A stretch of DNA of 64,000 nt, from assembly GCA_022605955.1 (NCBI GenBank), contig JAKCOZ010000005.1, positions 53,073,762 through 53,137,761 of the forward strand, in the 5' to 3' direction. The stretch comes from Rallus limicola (Eukaryota; Chordata; Aves; Gruiformes; Rallidae). Of this stretch, positions 10,873-24,899 are shown piece by piece (position 1 is the stretch's first letter; each line of letters opens with the position of its first letter). Below the pieces are notes generated by a model, which saw only the letters and a program-made list of their open reading frames with translations, had not been told where the DNA came from and did not search any database. Made by a program: the position numbers and the translations under genes.

Positions 10873-13800
10873 AAGGCTGTGGAGAAGCTTGGCATCACTG
10901 CTGGTATTGCAAACAGATCTTGTTTGTTATAATCAAATAACCTGTTGATGTTTCTGTGCCAGTAAAGGAGTCACCCAGGAGGAGGGTGCACAGCAAGTAC
11001 CACCTGCATCTGCCTCTACCTGCAATGGACTATTTTGGAGTCTAAATCAGTGTCTTGCACACTGTGACCAGAGCTCTGAATTTTGCTCCTTAAAGTGTTT
11101 ATACAAAGGGGTCCTGCATGAGATATTCTTCGTACAGTGGAGATCTGGATAGGTTTTGGGCTGGGGTTGTTGAGATCAGGCTCATATATTTATTCTAGGG
11201 CTGCTGTGTTCCTTCTGTGGAGGGATTCAGGCTGATGGTACTGAAGGAGGACTGGACAAAGCCGAGAACTTACTCCTCAGTGCATCTCTCTTTTGCTGCA
11301 ATTCTACACAAAAGAAGATTGCAATGACCCAGAGTTTTCTTTTTTGCCTGATTCATGCTGAACCATTCCCCGGGGTGGTGACACTGCCACGCGAGTGAGC
11401 GCAAAACATGTCCCTTCTGTGCTTGTGGTGGTTTACTGCTCTGCAGCACAAGAATGAAAGCCAGCTCTGCTGAGGCTTTATCCTCTCCGGCCATTGGGTT
11501 TGTGCACAATGCACAGCAATTTTGTTTCCCAGGAGAAGTATGGGCGGATGAAGGTGGAACTAAAAGCAAACATTTTGCTTCCTTCAGCCTCTTGAAAACC
11601 TCCAGGAATTATGTAGAAATATACTTTCTCTTGAATTTTTCATCCAAACTCATGACTTGGGTTGCAGAGAGCAAGAAACCGCGTTGGTGCTTTTGGGTCA
11701 GATGAAGATGCATCTTCACCCATACCCTTCTGACAGGGTGAAAGAAGCCTGTAAGTGCTGGAGGAATTAAAATGAGATTTTCTTTGCTGGAGATCTGAGC
11801 TGACTTTGGTTTCCATTGGACTGCATCTGGCGGTTCCTGATAAATACAATACAGAGTGATACCTTCTCTCTGCCCACAGGCAGATGACACAACCTATGCA
11901 CTACACATAAATTGTACAAAAGGTTTCCACCAGTGGCTCTGGGTAGGTGAAAATACACTGTCTCTATGAGATTGAACTATTCATCCAGGAACTTGTGTAA
12001 GTGACTGCCCAGTGATCTTTCAGTCGGTACCTGCTATCATGTGGGCAATGCTCACAGACTGGCACAGAGGAGCTGATAGTCCTGAAATTTCTGTACATCC
12101 AATATAAATTCTCCTTCCTCTTCCACTTCTCTTTCTTCTGGGCTTAAATCCCCTGGCGTATTTAATTGCTCATCCCTCTGACTGGCCTTGTCATTCTTCC
12201 ATGGTCTTAGTCTCTTCCTATGCTTTTTTAGACAAAGTTGTCTCGTTCAATGTTGTGGCTCTGTGTGCAGCCTGTTGATGGAGTTTGTGGTGTTTTAAAT
12301 GGGAGCACAGGAACTATGGTCTGGTTTCATGAGTGATCTGACCACAGTGCTCACATGGCTGAACAAACCTGAAATCGCTTGAATTCATCACCTTGCTTAG
12401 GGCCCTCACAGTCCCTATGCACTGGTGCTCCCCATCACTTCTGTGTTTTGGGGTTTCTAGTGCCAGATGCACTGGGAGTGGAAGGTCAGATGGGCAGACC
12501 AACCTTATCCCTGATGGTTTATAAATCAGTGAGTATCAAAGCAGGCAAAAAGCTGAGTGAGAGCTCCCTTTGAGTCTCTGTAAAGTAATGGCTGTGCCAC
12601 GTAAAACACCACACATTTCAAGGCCTGACAAGTGAGTTTCCTCTTGCTTATTAGAATCAAGAGAGGAGAAACAATTGCATCAAAAGTTTAAGTCCAGTTC
12701 TTTATGCATTTGTTTACTATTGTTTCACTGGCTCTTAAACTATTTGCTAGTACTCATCCCAAATTCATGAAGTACTATAAATACTTGCAGAGAAAAACTT
12801 CATTATTTTTTCATAAAGGACAAGAAATATAGTTTGGAGATTCAGTTTAGTAATCATGCTCCCAAACAGCTGAGGGCTTGCTGGGTTCCCATTAAAACTT
12901 GTCAGATGGTTCTTATGCTCTGAGCCCTGGGTGGGCTATTCTGACTGAAAGATGGAAAAGTTAAATGTTTCTAATTAGACATATTCCCATATGTGAGATA
13001 GACAGCCACCCTCTGATGGTGTACTTCATAAATTCTCTAAAAACAGGGAAATGCTTTCTACCTATGACCACCTGTCAAACTGCATATTTATTTTTAATCC
13101 TAGGTCCTCTTTCAGGTTCCTTCATGCTGCCAAAAGAAATGGTTTTGGTATAAGTAGAAACTGAATTACACCCATTTGCTAATCGTAGGAAATGGCTGCT
13201 CAGGGTCCTTACCTCCCATGATCTGCAAATAGCTACCTAGGCCATCCTACCCCAGGATGTAATCAATTCTGCTTTTGCCATTCCTGACATATCAATTCCT
13301 TGACACCACGCTTCAACTCCTTCTCCAAGGGGACCACAAAACCTCCTCCCCATCCCATCAGCTGCTTTGCTGAGAGTTAGCAATGTTAAAGCTATGCTGG
13401 CCTGAAATCTCTTCTGCTATAATTTAAATTTACTACTCCTTGTCCCCATCAACCTGGATGTGGGGAAGCGTTTACATTCACTGTCTTTTTAGCTGCCTTT
13501 ATATACGTGAACATGACTCTGTGTCTTCTCAAGTTTCTCTTTTCTAGGCTAAACTTTACCTGTGTTTATTCAGAGGTCATGTTCCCTAGATATCTGTATC
13601 TTGTGATCTCCTCCAGCTTCTCTGGCCAGCTGACATCCTACCTGCATTGTAGTGCTGCACATGGACAAATCCCAGCTTGGCATCACCACTGGTGAATGGA
13701 CTGTAAGAAATATTGTTCATCCTACAGGCAGCATCAATATTTGTGCATCCCAGTATAGGGTTTGCTGCAGTGAGATGCCACCACTGAACCAAACTTATTG

Positions 13801-16115
13801 TACAGTTGGAAGTGAAGTCTTCTAGCCTAAGAAATCACTTATTCACACAAACAACTTGGTGCTTATGTGTCCTTAGCTTTTTTTTTTATTTTATTGTGGC
13901 AGCCTCCCATCCAGATCATAATAAATTTGGGTTGGTGGAAGACAGATGCTTTTGTTTCTTGCTTGTGGTGACTTAGAACACAGCTTGTTTTGGTGATGGG
14001 GGCACTGCTGTTACCCTTAGTAGACTATTACCTCAGACATAAGCTGACTCAATTTTTTCATGAACCGCCTCTTTTCTAATTATTATTATTGTACTCATTA
14101 TACCCCTTAAATGATATTTTAAACTTTGTTCTGAGTCATCAAGTAGGTTTTCTGCCCTCCCACCCATTCGTAATGTTTTCTAGATATTCACTCAGGTTAA
14201 TGCTCATTAATTTAGGTTCCAAAATTAATAATCCCCTGATAAAATACTCCAGTTTAAATTACTCCCTAGGCTTAAGGCAGATGTCATGTGTGAGTCATAA
14301 TGTATTCCCACCACTTTGAGAGGAATATTGTTCATACTGTCATACCCAGAAACATCAAATTATCTGCTGAATGTTTAGACACGAGTGTATATTTGGTAGC
14401 TAGAAAGAACAGATATAAATGAATGTTCCAAAATGCTGTTGTTGTAATGATACTTGTTAGGTGTTTTTACTTCTGGGCTGCAGTGTAGTAGTTTAAATCT
14501 ATCTGTATTACTTTCAGAAGTCAAATGGATAAGACACTCTTAAAGGAATGCTTGTAAATATTTTCAAAACTAATTTTCTTTCAGGCAGAAAGAACGTTGG
14601 TATGTCCCTCAGCATCTCCTTTACAGTTTGGTCTGTACTAAACTTGGCATCAGTATTAGGTGGTCTGGGAGAGGGGAGGTAAATGTGCTGCTTTGTCAGT
14701 GTCCCATTACCAGTTTTCAGGATGGATCTTAATGTCTTGGCTTTTCTAGTCTGCTTTTATTCCAAATTCTTGCAGGTTCTTCTGTTCTAGATCAGGTTTA
14801 ATGCCTAGCCTGTGCAGTGCTGGATACCAGGTGTGTGTTACGGAGCAGGTTTCACACATCTTGTTTTCACTCATTCCTGGTTTGAACAATGAGGAGACCC
14901 TTACACCACTGTCTGATTGCCCCCAGTAAAGCACGAGCTGTGCACAGAACTTGATGTGGTCACTCATGATTTGAGCAGAGTAAAGCAATTGGTAAAGAAG
15001 GTGTTAAGGCCAAGCTTATGCAGCTAATTTAAAACCCACCCAAATACTCACAGCCCTGCTGAGTTTGTTTCTATCAGCTAGTGTAGTGAAGCAACAGGCT
15101 GGAATGAGTCTGTGAGTCTGGGAGTAGGGTGTAATACTCATATTGCCTCCGGTACCAATGCCAGTGAACACCCCTCTGCTCTTAGCTTCCCCGCAGAGAG
15201 TCTGTTACACTTCCTCTCATGGGGAAGAGGGAAAAAGGGGTTGCTGGGGTGTGCCCAAGCCCTCAAAAGAAGTGCCTTTAGCCTCCTGTTCACTCAGCCC
15301 ATCTCCCACAGGCACCAAGAGGGAGAGACTGCGCTGCTGGATCATGGCCAGCAGATCCTACAGTCAAGCTTCTGACATGTCAGCTTCTGCTTGTGGAAAA
15401 CTCCATCTGCAGGTTTACAGGCTGTGATGTCTAAAGACAGATTGGCACCGAAAGCTGAGCGGTGCCCCTGCCAAAGCGCTGTCAGTTGGAGAGCGTTAGC
15501 AGCATCCCCCAAGCGTGCCAATGTTTTGAAATTAAAACCAGTTTTACTTTAAGCAGCAGCCCAGAGCCTGAGATGTTCACGTCTCCTTCCTTGGGGATGT
15601 CACCTGTCCAAGTTGGCACTGGAACCGAAGGGGTCATGTAACCTCACTTGTCACTCAATTAATGTGCAAAGCAGTCACAGCAGCACTGGAGGTGCCCGGG
15701 TGTGGGTCATTAAAGAACACAGTGGATCTGTCAGGACAAGTGAGGTGTGTTGGCATGGTGGGAGGCGCAGGTGCTAACAACACGGTGCCAATGCCCCGTG
15801 GAGTACACCAGCAGAGCAGGTGCAGTGGGCTCCAAGCTAAAGGCTCAGATCAGGACCTGTCAGCTACCTGAGTGTGAGCAAGGGAACATAGGTAGGAAGC
15901 AGGGAAGCCCTACAAACCTGGTGGGCACTGCAATTCAAGAGGGATGTGAACAGTGAGACATGGCCTAGGTGGGAAGTGTGGTGTTGATGATGGACCTAGA
16001 AAGAGTGCTTGTTATTTGAGAGGATGGAAAGAATGGGGTCTCCAGAAAACAGAGAAAACCAAAGGAGTAGGAAAACAGTCCTCAATTGTGCTAAGTGTGT
16101 AAGTGGCTTCAAAGA
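10873..16115. other. Non-coding interval
   Basis: I see no supported gene, repeat array or RNA gene. Frames of 60-99 residues occur on both strands (for example minus 11270-11569 and plus 15143-15427), often overlapping one another, with no recognisable domain. The stretch 15400-15960 is somewhat richer in G+C than its surroundings but has no promoter-like arrangement I can defend. Confidence 0.5.
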
Positions 16116-16310
16116 GCGGGGGAATAATCTGCTCAAGTACATGGTGGGCAGGATCAGTAATAATGAATTTAAATTAAAACAAGGGAGGTTTAAATTAGCA
16201 TAAGAATTTTGGTTCTAAGAATAGCAAAAAAACTGGAATAGGAGGTGGAGCATCTGTTATTCAACCTGACCTTAAATTCTTCAAACAAAATCAGTCAAGG
16301 ATAGCTCAGG
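16116..16310 (+). mobile_element. Degenerate CR1/L3-like LINE relic
   Basis: Translation near 16156-16200 gives NNEFKLKQGRFKLA, matching the ORF2 C-terminal block usually seen as N-[EG][13 protein letters not shown]. The following bases (AAGAATAGC..AAAACTGGAATAGG..AGGTGGAG) fit the next block, which encodes the VVKHWNRLP..EVVE region. The copy is frameshifted and very diverged, so it is an old insertion. Confidence 0.6.
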
Positions 16311-19300
16311 CAGGGTTAGATTTTTTTAACTTATTTTTTTCCCCAGTGGTGTTTTTTGATAGGGGCTGGTAGGGGAGAAACAAGGTATTTATATCTGCTT
16401 TCCCTTTTCTCTTTTAAGAGTGGAATTTTGCTTGGCTACCTTGTATTTCCTCAAATAATCTGTTTAGGTGGGGTCATGCTCTGAAAGGACAACCACCAAT
16501 GGAGGAAAGGGTTTGTTTATTTATTTAGGATGAAACAGCAGCCTTGGGAATTTTCTTTGATTTTTTTGCAACCAGTGTATAAACATTCTATTACAAGAAG
16601 TGGAAAAAAATTACCTTATGTTTAATGGAGATGTGAATCTTGCTATTGATTCTGCTGCAGACTTCCTGCGTTACCTTGGGTAACTCTCTAATACGCATTA
16701 GTACATCAAGATGAGGACAGTAATCCTTATCCTTCAGAGAAAAGAGCAGAAGGGAGCTTGAGAGGTTGTACTTTCTTAGTGGCAAGGACTATTTCTTCTC
16801 TGTACCGCCCCTAACGCGTGGAGACACGGTCATACTTGAAATCTTTGTGCAGCCACAATAGGTAGTAATCTTCCTTTGTTGAGGTCTGGGATCACTGATG
16901 TCATACAAATACAAAGAGCTTGCAGACAACACTTCCTAGATGAAATCCAGTAATAATGGGTTTAAAGAGTTCAGGCAAAAATAGAGGAGAGCTCGCTCTG
17001 GAACTAACGGAGGTGGACACGCTCATGTGAGCCCAAGGCTTTGTGTTTGCTGTTGAGAGCTGGTTGGGCATTTCGTGCTGCACTGTACAGCCTGTTGGTC
17101 TTGCAGTGTGGTGGTTTTGAGTCATTGGGAGCTGTGTGGCTTTGTTTTGTGAAGCGGTGTCCCCAGCGTGGGACATGACATCTCTGCAGGGAGTTTAGTA
17201 GCAGGTCTGCACTTCTGAAACAGAGGGGCTTTATAAAGCTTGGGGTTGTTGTGGGGGAAAAAGCAGTTCTTCAGGCTTGGAAAATGAGACACTCTTTCTG
17301 TTCATTGCTGTCCTAAAATTTTTGACTTTTCTTCCCTTGAGAAATTGTTTCAATTTCCCTGTCAGGATCTTGTAGCCCCTCCTGAATCATGTTTCTGTAT
17401 CAGCATTGCTCCTGGGCACTCCAGAACTGTCACTGGTCGTGCTCGCGCTGTGAAACGGCACTGTTTACTCTTCAGGCATGATATCTGCAGCATGCTAGAG
17501 AGGTGTGCTGGCACCTGATGAGTCTCTGCTGGCCAGGCAGTCTGACAGTCAGGTGGGGATGTACTGCTTTTTGGAGCAGCAGAACTGGTCTTGCTTGGTT
17601 TCCATTTTCTGGTGCGGTCCATAGGGTTTATAACTTCTCATGTAGATATTTTTTTTGTGTGTTTGAGTTCTTGTTGTCATCTCAGCAACTTCCCTTCTGT
17701 TTCCCCCTTCTGTCCTTTCGGTGCATGGTATTAACACACAGATTATTGCAGTTTACCAGCAGCTTTCCAGGGAAGAGATAATATGCATAGCGGTAACTGA
17801 GCACAGGCAGGCAGCTGAATCCTGGGCTGAGGCTACCGGGTTGTTCCTTGATAAAGTTTATACATTGACCAACACAGTCAGTCTTGCTAATCTGTGTGGA
17901 AGATACTTATGGTAATTTTTACTAGTGAATTGGTGAATTGCACTGCAATTTCTCACATTACCTTCCTTTCCGTCTGAGAGTCAGTAGATTCCTTTGTCAG
18001 TGACTGAGCTCTCTAAGGGACGGAATTTTTTTTAAAGCAAAGTACTATCAGTGAGCAAAACCCATCCCAGGGACACACTGTGCCAGGGGCTTTCAGATAC
18101 CTTTTAAAACACACACTCATTAGCCTTGATTCAAAAGTCTCCGTGTCTTGGAAAGTGACAATGGGAACAGCTTTTTAGCCTGGAGAAATGTTGGTCTGAT
18201 CGTGACTTTGTAGTGTCAGTCTGTGCATGGTGGTAGCATCTGTTTTCCCTGGCGCTGAAGCTTGAGCAACGATGAAACTGAGGTGGGGGGAAAGTGAAAA
18301 GCAGGATGAGCTGAGCCCCCACAGACAAGTGCTGAAGTATTTCTGTTCTTATTCGGTCTGTCGTTGGGCAAATCCATTAATTCCTGTGACATTTCTATAA
18401 GCTTATGAACAACTTTTTTCCTTTCAGAATTTGAAACCCTGTGACTCTTTTGTTCCAGCCTCTTCCTCATTGCCAAGCAAATCCCAGGACTTTTCTCTGG
18501 GCACTTTAGAAGGCGGCACTTCTGTCTTTACCGGTTTAAAGCAGAAAACTAAAAAGAAAACTCCTGCTGCAGGGGGAAAAAGAAACCCAGCATGAACAAT
18601 AAGAGAGAAGGGAGATTGTGCATGGAGGGCGGGAACATTCAAGGTGAGACCTCTTTGGGGAATGATCTTCTTTCAGTGGGACTGTGCTGAAGCCAGGATG
18701 CTTTCTGAGACAGGATTCAAAGAGGGGCAGGAGAGCAAGGGACTGAAGCATTCACGGATTTGCCTGTGGAAACAGCCACAAGAAGAGAGCAGCTGAGGCA
18801 GTGATATAATAACCATGAGAGATGCTGAAAGACCTTTGATTTAAAGCCGTTCTGCTTGAATGCTAGTGCTATCAAGAACCCTTTTTAGGCACTGAAAGCT
18901 TTGCTACAGGTAGAGGAAAAATAGACAAGGGACCCGTACAAATCATACAGCAGTTTGACAGTCTTAGTACATGGAAAACTTTTGGATGCTGTGGCTGTGG
19001 TAGCAGGAAGAAACACAAAGTGGGATAACTTAGTGTTTTCTCCCTTTAATCCCTGTTTTTGTGTATTGAGCAAGGGTCTAAGAGCACTTGTGGTTTCCTG
19101 TGGTATCCAAAACCCCGGATTTCACTCAACATCTGAGCTTGATCTGTGGAGAGTTCATTTCACGTCCTGCTCTGCCCATGAAAGAGGTGTCTGTCTGCCT
19201 GTCTGAACAAAAAAGTTCCCATTTTGTAAGCTTTGCAAAAATGCTTATTGGGCTGTGGGACAAAGCACAGGGAACTGAACTGAGAAGTGACAATCTGCTT

Positions 19301-22300
19301 TATGCAGCAGGGAAGCACTTGGCAAGATGCAATTTATAAATGAAAGAGTTGCCAAGCTTTTTGTTATAAATTGTTCCGCTGACTTTTGCAGAAACAAAAC
19401 CTGGGAGATTGCAGGACAGCTCCTCTGTAGCAGATTTCTGTAGAAAAAGTGGCATGAAAGAATAAGATACAAATTCCCAGCTTCACAAAGGTCACTTTAC
19501 ATTTGTTGGCAAAGTAAAGAATGTAATTGTAAATAGTTCAGGAATTAGCAAATCATTTTAAATTTGTAACGTGACAGAGGGAGCTTGGGCAAGTTTTTGT
19601 AAGGTTACACCAGTGAATTAGCCTATAAAAAACCCAAACCAATATAAAAGTGTATGTGGCAACTTTCAGTTTAGCCCTCATTCATGTGAACTCAGCTGGG
19701 TTATAATAAAGCTGGTCTGAAGATTTTCTCTGAGCCTTTTTTTTCCTTCAAAAGAAAACTAATTTGCCATCAAACAGCGGAGAAGTTCCTGTAAGGTTAC
19801 AGGTTTGTTTCTGTCTCTTTTGGAGGGGAATCTAAGCAAAATGCTCTGCTTCATCATAGATTTGACCTCAACCAAAACTCTTCAGGTTGTTTGAACTGAC
19901 TTGCAGCTGAATGTTGAAAAGCATCAGGGCACATCAATGGCTGGGGCCTCTCGAGGACAGCAGGACTGGGCATTGTGGCCAGGACCTTTCCTACCACCCC
20001 AGCCAGGGAGCAGGGCAGCCCCAGTCTGGGCTTTGGACACCTCAGTGGGGACAGGAACAGTGTGCTGAGGTTGGGACATCAACCCATGGGAAGGGTACAG
20101 GATCAGCAGGACCATTGTCAGGCACAGGTTGTGTGTGGTTGGAGCTCTGCTTTTCTAATGTATTAAGATCTTTTCATATTTCCCATGTTCACCTTAATAC
20201 CAGACACATCATCTTGTAACACTGTGTGCATTTAGTTAACTGGGATGGGGTAATTGCACAGCAAGGGAAATGCCACACATTGCTGAAGGTTTTGCAGGTG
20301 AGCTCATCTATGAGAAGTTCTAGCACCATGAGGCAGTGTGGGCACCATGAAAAAGTGGTTTCTCTAACAATGACATAAAGAGGAAAGTTCCTTGTTTTGC
20401 ACGGGGAAGAGAATCAAATATATATTTATTTTTAATGTATATTTCTAATTAAATTCAGAATTTATCACAGTCATTCTGTTCATGTTTGTCTTCCTCCCGG
20501 ATTTATGGAATATTTGAGATTCCAGTCTGTCTCAAAAAGGTTTTTAGTTGTTCCTGGATAGGAACTTGTCTTCTTTATAGGCTGGTTGAATTCTTTGATA
20601 ATTAGTCCCACACCAGATATATAAATGAAATAATCTTCTGACCAATTGGAAGTCCCTTGCAATGGCAAAGTAGCTAATTAGAAAACATTAATTTTTGAGG
20701 GCTCTGTTTGATCTGCATGCTTGCTTAGTTCCCATTGCTTGGCTTTGCTTATTTGCTGGACGACTGCAAATCTCATTAGGGCCAATGGCGCAACAAAAAT
20801 CAGGTCACTTCTTTCTCAATTTCAGACTCAAGTTTAGGCAAGTCACTATTAACTGCAACCCTGAACTTTCATTAAAGTCTGCATCCTTAAACCCTGTGGC
20901 TGAGACACATGAATGTGCTCATTGTAAATAAGGGAAGAGTGCAGCATTTGGGGTATTAAGATGGGTAAAACCCAGCATTTAATATGGCCTTCTGTGTTTA
21001 GAAAAAAGAATGATTCTTAATGTACTTGATTCTCTGAGTGGCGGTGTGCTACCAGTACCAGAAGTCTCAAGCAGATTGGATACTGTCAGAGGCAAAGGTG
21101 TAACAGCAAATGAGTTTCAGAGCAGAATTTGTTAAAGGAAAATAAGAGGAGAAACTGGATCCTTGATGATCAAATCCTAAGCAGTTTTCTTGAGTCAAAC
21201 ATGCAATAACTTGATTTTAACTAGCTTTGCTAGTCAAACCTGGGAATTACTGGGGGCTCTCTACAAAGCCACCACCATTCAGAACATCAGGTACTTTGAA
21301 AAACCCACACATTTTGGCATTTAGCATTTCTTCTGGTGCTAGCCTTAGCCTGAAAAATTGGCTGTGCTTAAGAAGGTGCTTAAGCAGGAAAACAAGTTAT
21401 GTTCACATGTGTATTTAAAAGGCAATTCCACGGGCAACAGATTCTATTCAAACCCACTGAAACTGCAGGTTGTCAGCTGGCTGGGAGGTGGGGCTATTTT
21501 CCAGTTTGTGTTGAGGGACTGGGGGATAAGCTGACTGAAATGCCAGACCCCTTTCACGTTTGCTTTTCTGAGGGATCCGAACATGAGGGTGAAAAATAAA
21601 TGCCACCATGTCCATCAGGAACTGAGCAGTGAAGGATACTTTTGTTTTTTCTTTTCCATTCCTAGAGTTCTGTTCACAGGCAGAGCGTGGAGTTAATTCC
21701 TCCCAGCAGTTTCTTTTTGAAATGAAGGATGATTTTATATACTAGAGCATTAGCTGTCACTGCATTATTCTGAGCACACAGACTGTGAAATTCCTACAGA
21801 GCTTGTCACGGGCTGTGCACTTGGAGTTGTCATACTCTGTTCTTAATGGTTCACAATTGTATGAAATAATCACTTACCAAACATGACCCACGTTGTTTTC
21901 TCCCCTTCATATCTCTGCTTCTTTATGCAGGGCAGATGTTATCATAAAGCCATATACTTTGTCATGTTTATCTACTTAATTTGGACGATTTGGCTGGTGT
22001 AGAAGTATTAAGGGACTTTTCTGTGAACAGCTGGGGTAGGTCTTTCTCTGGGCTAACATGAGAGCTGTCTCTACCCTTTCCCATCCATGCCACAGCTTCA
22101 TCAAGTCAGCTGAAGCACTCCATGACAGCAGCAATGCTTATGCTTATTTAAAACAAGGCATATGCATGTGAAAGAGTCCTGTGAAAACAGATGACCTTTG
22201 CAGATATTATTTGCCATGTCAAACACAGTGCAAACAATACCAGTGATACAAAATTATTATTGTTTATGTCTAACAATTGCTCAGTCTCCTTCCTCATTTA

Positions 22301-22305
22301 GAATT
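16311..22305. other. Non-coding interval
   Basis: I see no supported gene. Short frames occur throughout, none with a recognisable domain. The G+C-richer patch 19920-20160 gives overlapping frames on both strands (102, 63 and 63 residues). This fits base composition rather than coding. Confidence 0.5.
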
Positions 22306-22408
22306 GCCCCATCCCTGGTGATGGTCAAGATCAGCTTGGACAGGGATTGAACTAGATGACCTTTACAGGTCCCTGCCAACCAAAATAATTCTATGGCTCT
22401 GTGGTTAA
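22306..22408 (+). mobile_element. CR1 3' tail fragment with internal deletion
   Basis: The sequence has the CR1 3' end order CATCCCTGGTGATGGTCAAG, then TTGGACAGGG, then GAACTAGATGACC, GGTCCCTGCCAACC and an octamer-like tail (ATTCTATGGCTCTGTGG). The usual block between TTGGACAGGG and GAACTAGATGACC (the stop codon and the CTGCCCATGGCAGGG motif) is missing, so the copy has an internal deletion. Confidence 0.85.
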
Positions 22409-24875
22409 TAAAAAAAATCATGTTAGGTACTCAGAGTATGCTTTGCATTGTCAGAAAAGACCTAATCTAGAGATATTCAAACTTTGCCCATGTGTCTAGG
22501 CACAGGTCCTCAAGCTGGCTACGGACTCAAAAAAATTCTGCAAGGCCAGGTGAATACTGGACAAAAGGATTGCTTGCTTCTTATCCTAGCTATGAAACGG
22601 TAAGTACCAAACACCAAAAGCCTAGTAAAGCAAAGGCAAGTTTGTAGCCTTTGTATTCTTAACAAAAACTTATAAATGAGTGAGCAAAGTGCAAAAGTTT
22701 TCACTTTAACACATGCATTTATCACAGGTTAATTTTCTGTCCATTAAGAGAAACCAATTATTATACCTAATTCACACCAGTTAGTGTGATATTAATGGGG
22801 AGAGGAAACCTCTTCGGTGAGAAGAGCTTGGCTCTGCCTGAGAACAATCTGTGTTTAACCAGCATCTTAGTCAAAAAGTAAGTGCAGCATAACCATTGCT
22901 ACTCTTGTCAGTTCAAACTGATCTGCATCAAAATCCCAGGGAAAACCAGACATCAGCAGCATTTTAGTTTCCCACAAAAAATGAAACAAAATGAAATAAA
23001 ACAAAAACTTTTTAGCAGGAAAGATAATGCTTGAGAAGTTTATATAAAGGAAGGTTAGAAGCTTAGAGACAAGAGCAGACTACTTCAATTCCCTGTCTTC
23101 AGATATATCTTTATTATTGAACACTAAAAGGCAAAAAGCCCAAATCTAAGAAGTGCAGAGAAAATAATATAATTTGTGAGCAAGATGGGATGAATAACAA
23201 AAAGGTAATTTTTTTAAACAACATCTCTAGTATACTTATTTGCTGGTTTATTCTTAATGTGATTTTTAAAGTATATAGATTATGGTAAATTTGTATGCAA
23301 ACTTCTCAATTAAAGTTAGGTTTCTGTTCAATTTACATGATACAGTAAAGCCAAAGTGACTTGATTTAGATGACACAGTCATACTTTAAACTGATGTATG
23401 ATGCCTCAAATATGGTTTTGGAGACTGTTACTCAACAAATGTGAATGCTAGAACAATTACCTGGTTTTATGTTTTTGCAGTTGTATAAAACCCAGACTAG
23501 TTTAGTTGCTAAATTGAAGAAGAATTAGTAAAAAAAAATGCATTTAGAAAAGCAAATGCAATCTGGAGTCATATGATACAGAAATTCTGCATCCTGAATA
23601 ACTTGTACTGCCTAGTTTCAAAAAAAATTCCTCTGTTCTACTATCAAATAGTGATTCCTCTGTTCTACAGTCAAAAACTGGCTATCAAATGTAGTCACTG
23701 ACATAAGCTCCACATTGTTCATGAAAATGTTTTGAACAAAGCACTGATTGTCTGATGTTTATAAAAAAATCATAATACCTGTAAAATGTTGTCATCAGTA
23801 CTATTTGGAGCATGAGAATGACAAACATATAATTTTTAATTTATTGGCACAGTCAAGTGCAAGAAGACTGCTGAAAACTGAATTGATCAATGTGTATTTC
23901 TTCTCTCTTACAGATTTGTTTTAATGTAATCTGAACTGGAACAAGATCTGAAGCAAATCTTAGGCCCAGGCTGTAAGAGGGTGCAATGACATGAGCTTAA
24001 CTGCTGTAGAGGGGATAATTAATATCCATGTAGGCAGAGTTTGGAGAAGTCAGGATGGATGTAAGGACCTCAGTACAAAGCTTTCCATGCATCATCATCA
24101 CATCTGTATTGGTCCTGGAGACAGAAGACTGTTGCTCTGTTTTGTAGGAAAGAATCCTATGGGCTTTCACAGGAGGACTCTTCACTTTCTCATCTGACAG
24201 AGCTGGCCCTCAACAACACAGGATGTTTCTGGCAACATTTTGGCAAACCTTAACCCACAGGTCCTCTAACAAGTACAAGGAGAGCAATTGCCTGTCAGCT
24301 CATGGCCAAACATCTGAAGACTTGGGCATCATACACCACTCCTTTGCTTGATTAATAGCTGTTGGAAAGCTAGGAACTTCTCCCCTGATCCTAGCCCAGA
24401 TGAGATGTCATCACTCCTGGTTCTACCTAAGTGCATCCATGCTAAAGAAGACTTGGCAGTGTCATTCACTGTTTTAAAATGTCATCCCAATGGGAAGTGA
24501 GTCTCCAGGTCTCACTATCTGAAGTGGTGGAGTTCCTGATTTACTTGGGTTTTTTCAGTTGCCCAATCTTACTGGCATGAACATTTCAAAGGTGTTGGTC
24601 AGCTAATCAGCCTAAGTATTCTTTGATTAAAGCATCTGGTTTAAAGAGTTTTACTTCTGTTACAACATATAGGATAGCTTCAGTGCCCTAGACTCAAAGG
24701 ATGTGTCCCACTGGATGGTGAGATGAATCTACAAGCTGCACTGGACTATTCAGGTCCTGAGAACAGAGCACTCCTACTGGCATCACTCCAGTTCTACACA
24801 ATGACAGTGTCACTGAAGCTAAACCAGTGAAAGAAGAGAAACAACAGTGAACCAGCCAAAAGAATCCTCCCAGCT
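22409..24875. other. Non-coding interval upstream of the decayed coding block
   Basis: This AT-rich sequence contains no gene I can support. A repeat cluster lies at 23627-23694. If the downstream relic is a former exon, upstream exons might lie here, but I found no convincing PDZ-type or other coding exon. The 68-residue frame 23991-24197 has no recognisable domain. Confidence 0.4.
23627..23694. repeat. Interleaved short direct repeats
   Basis: ATTCCTCTGTTCTAC occurs at 23627-23641 and 23654-23668, and CTATCAAAT occurs at 23641 and 23682, in the same order. This suggests a small local duplication followed by divergence. Confidence 0.8.
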
Positions 24876-24899
24876 AATTCTTTCATTTTTCTTTTCTAG
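24876..24899 (+). other. Candidate splice acceptor before the AHNAK-like relic
   Basis: A pyrimidine-rich tract (ATTCTTTCATTTTTCTTTTC) runs directly into TAG at 24897-24899. Reading starts at 24900 in the frame that stays open, except for one TAG at 24948, until 25064. This is the arrangement expected at the 5' edge of an exon. Pyrimidine tracts followed by AG are common by chance, so this supports but does not prove exon status. Confidence 0.45.
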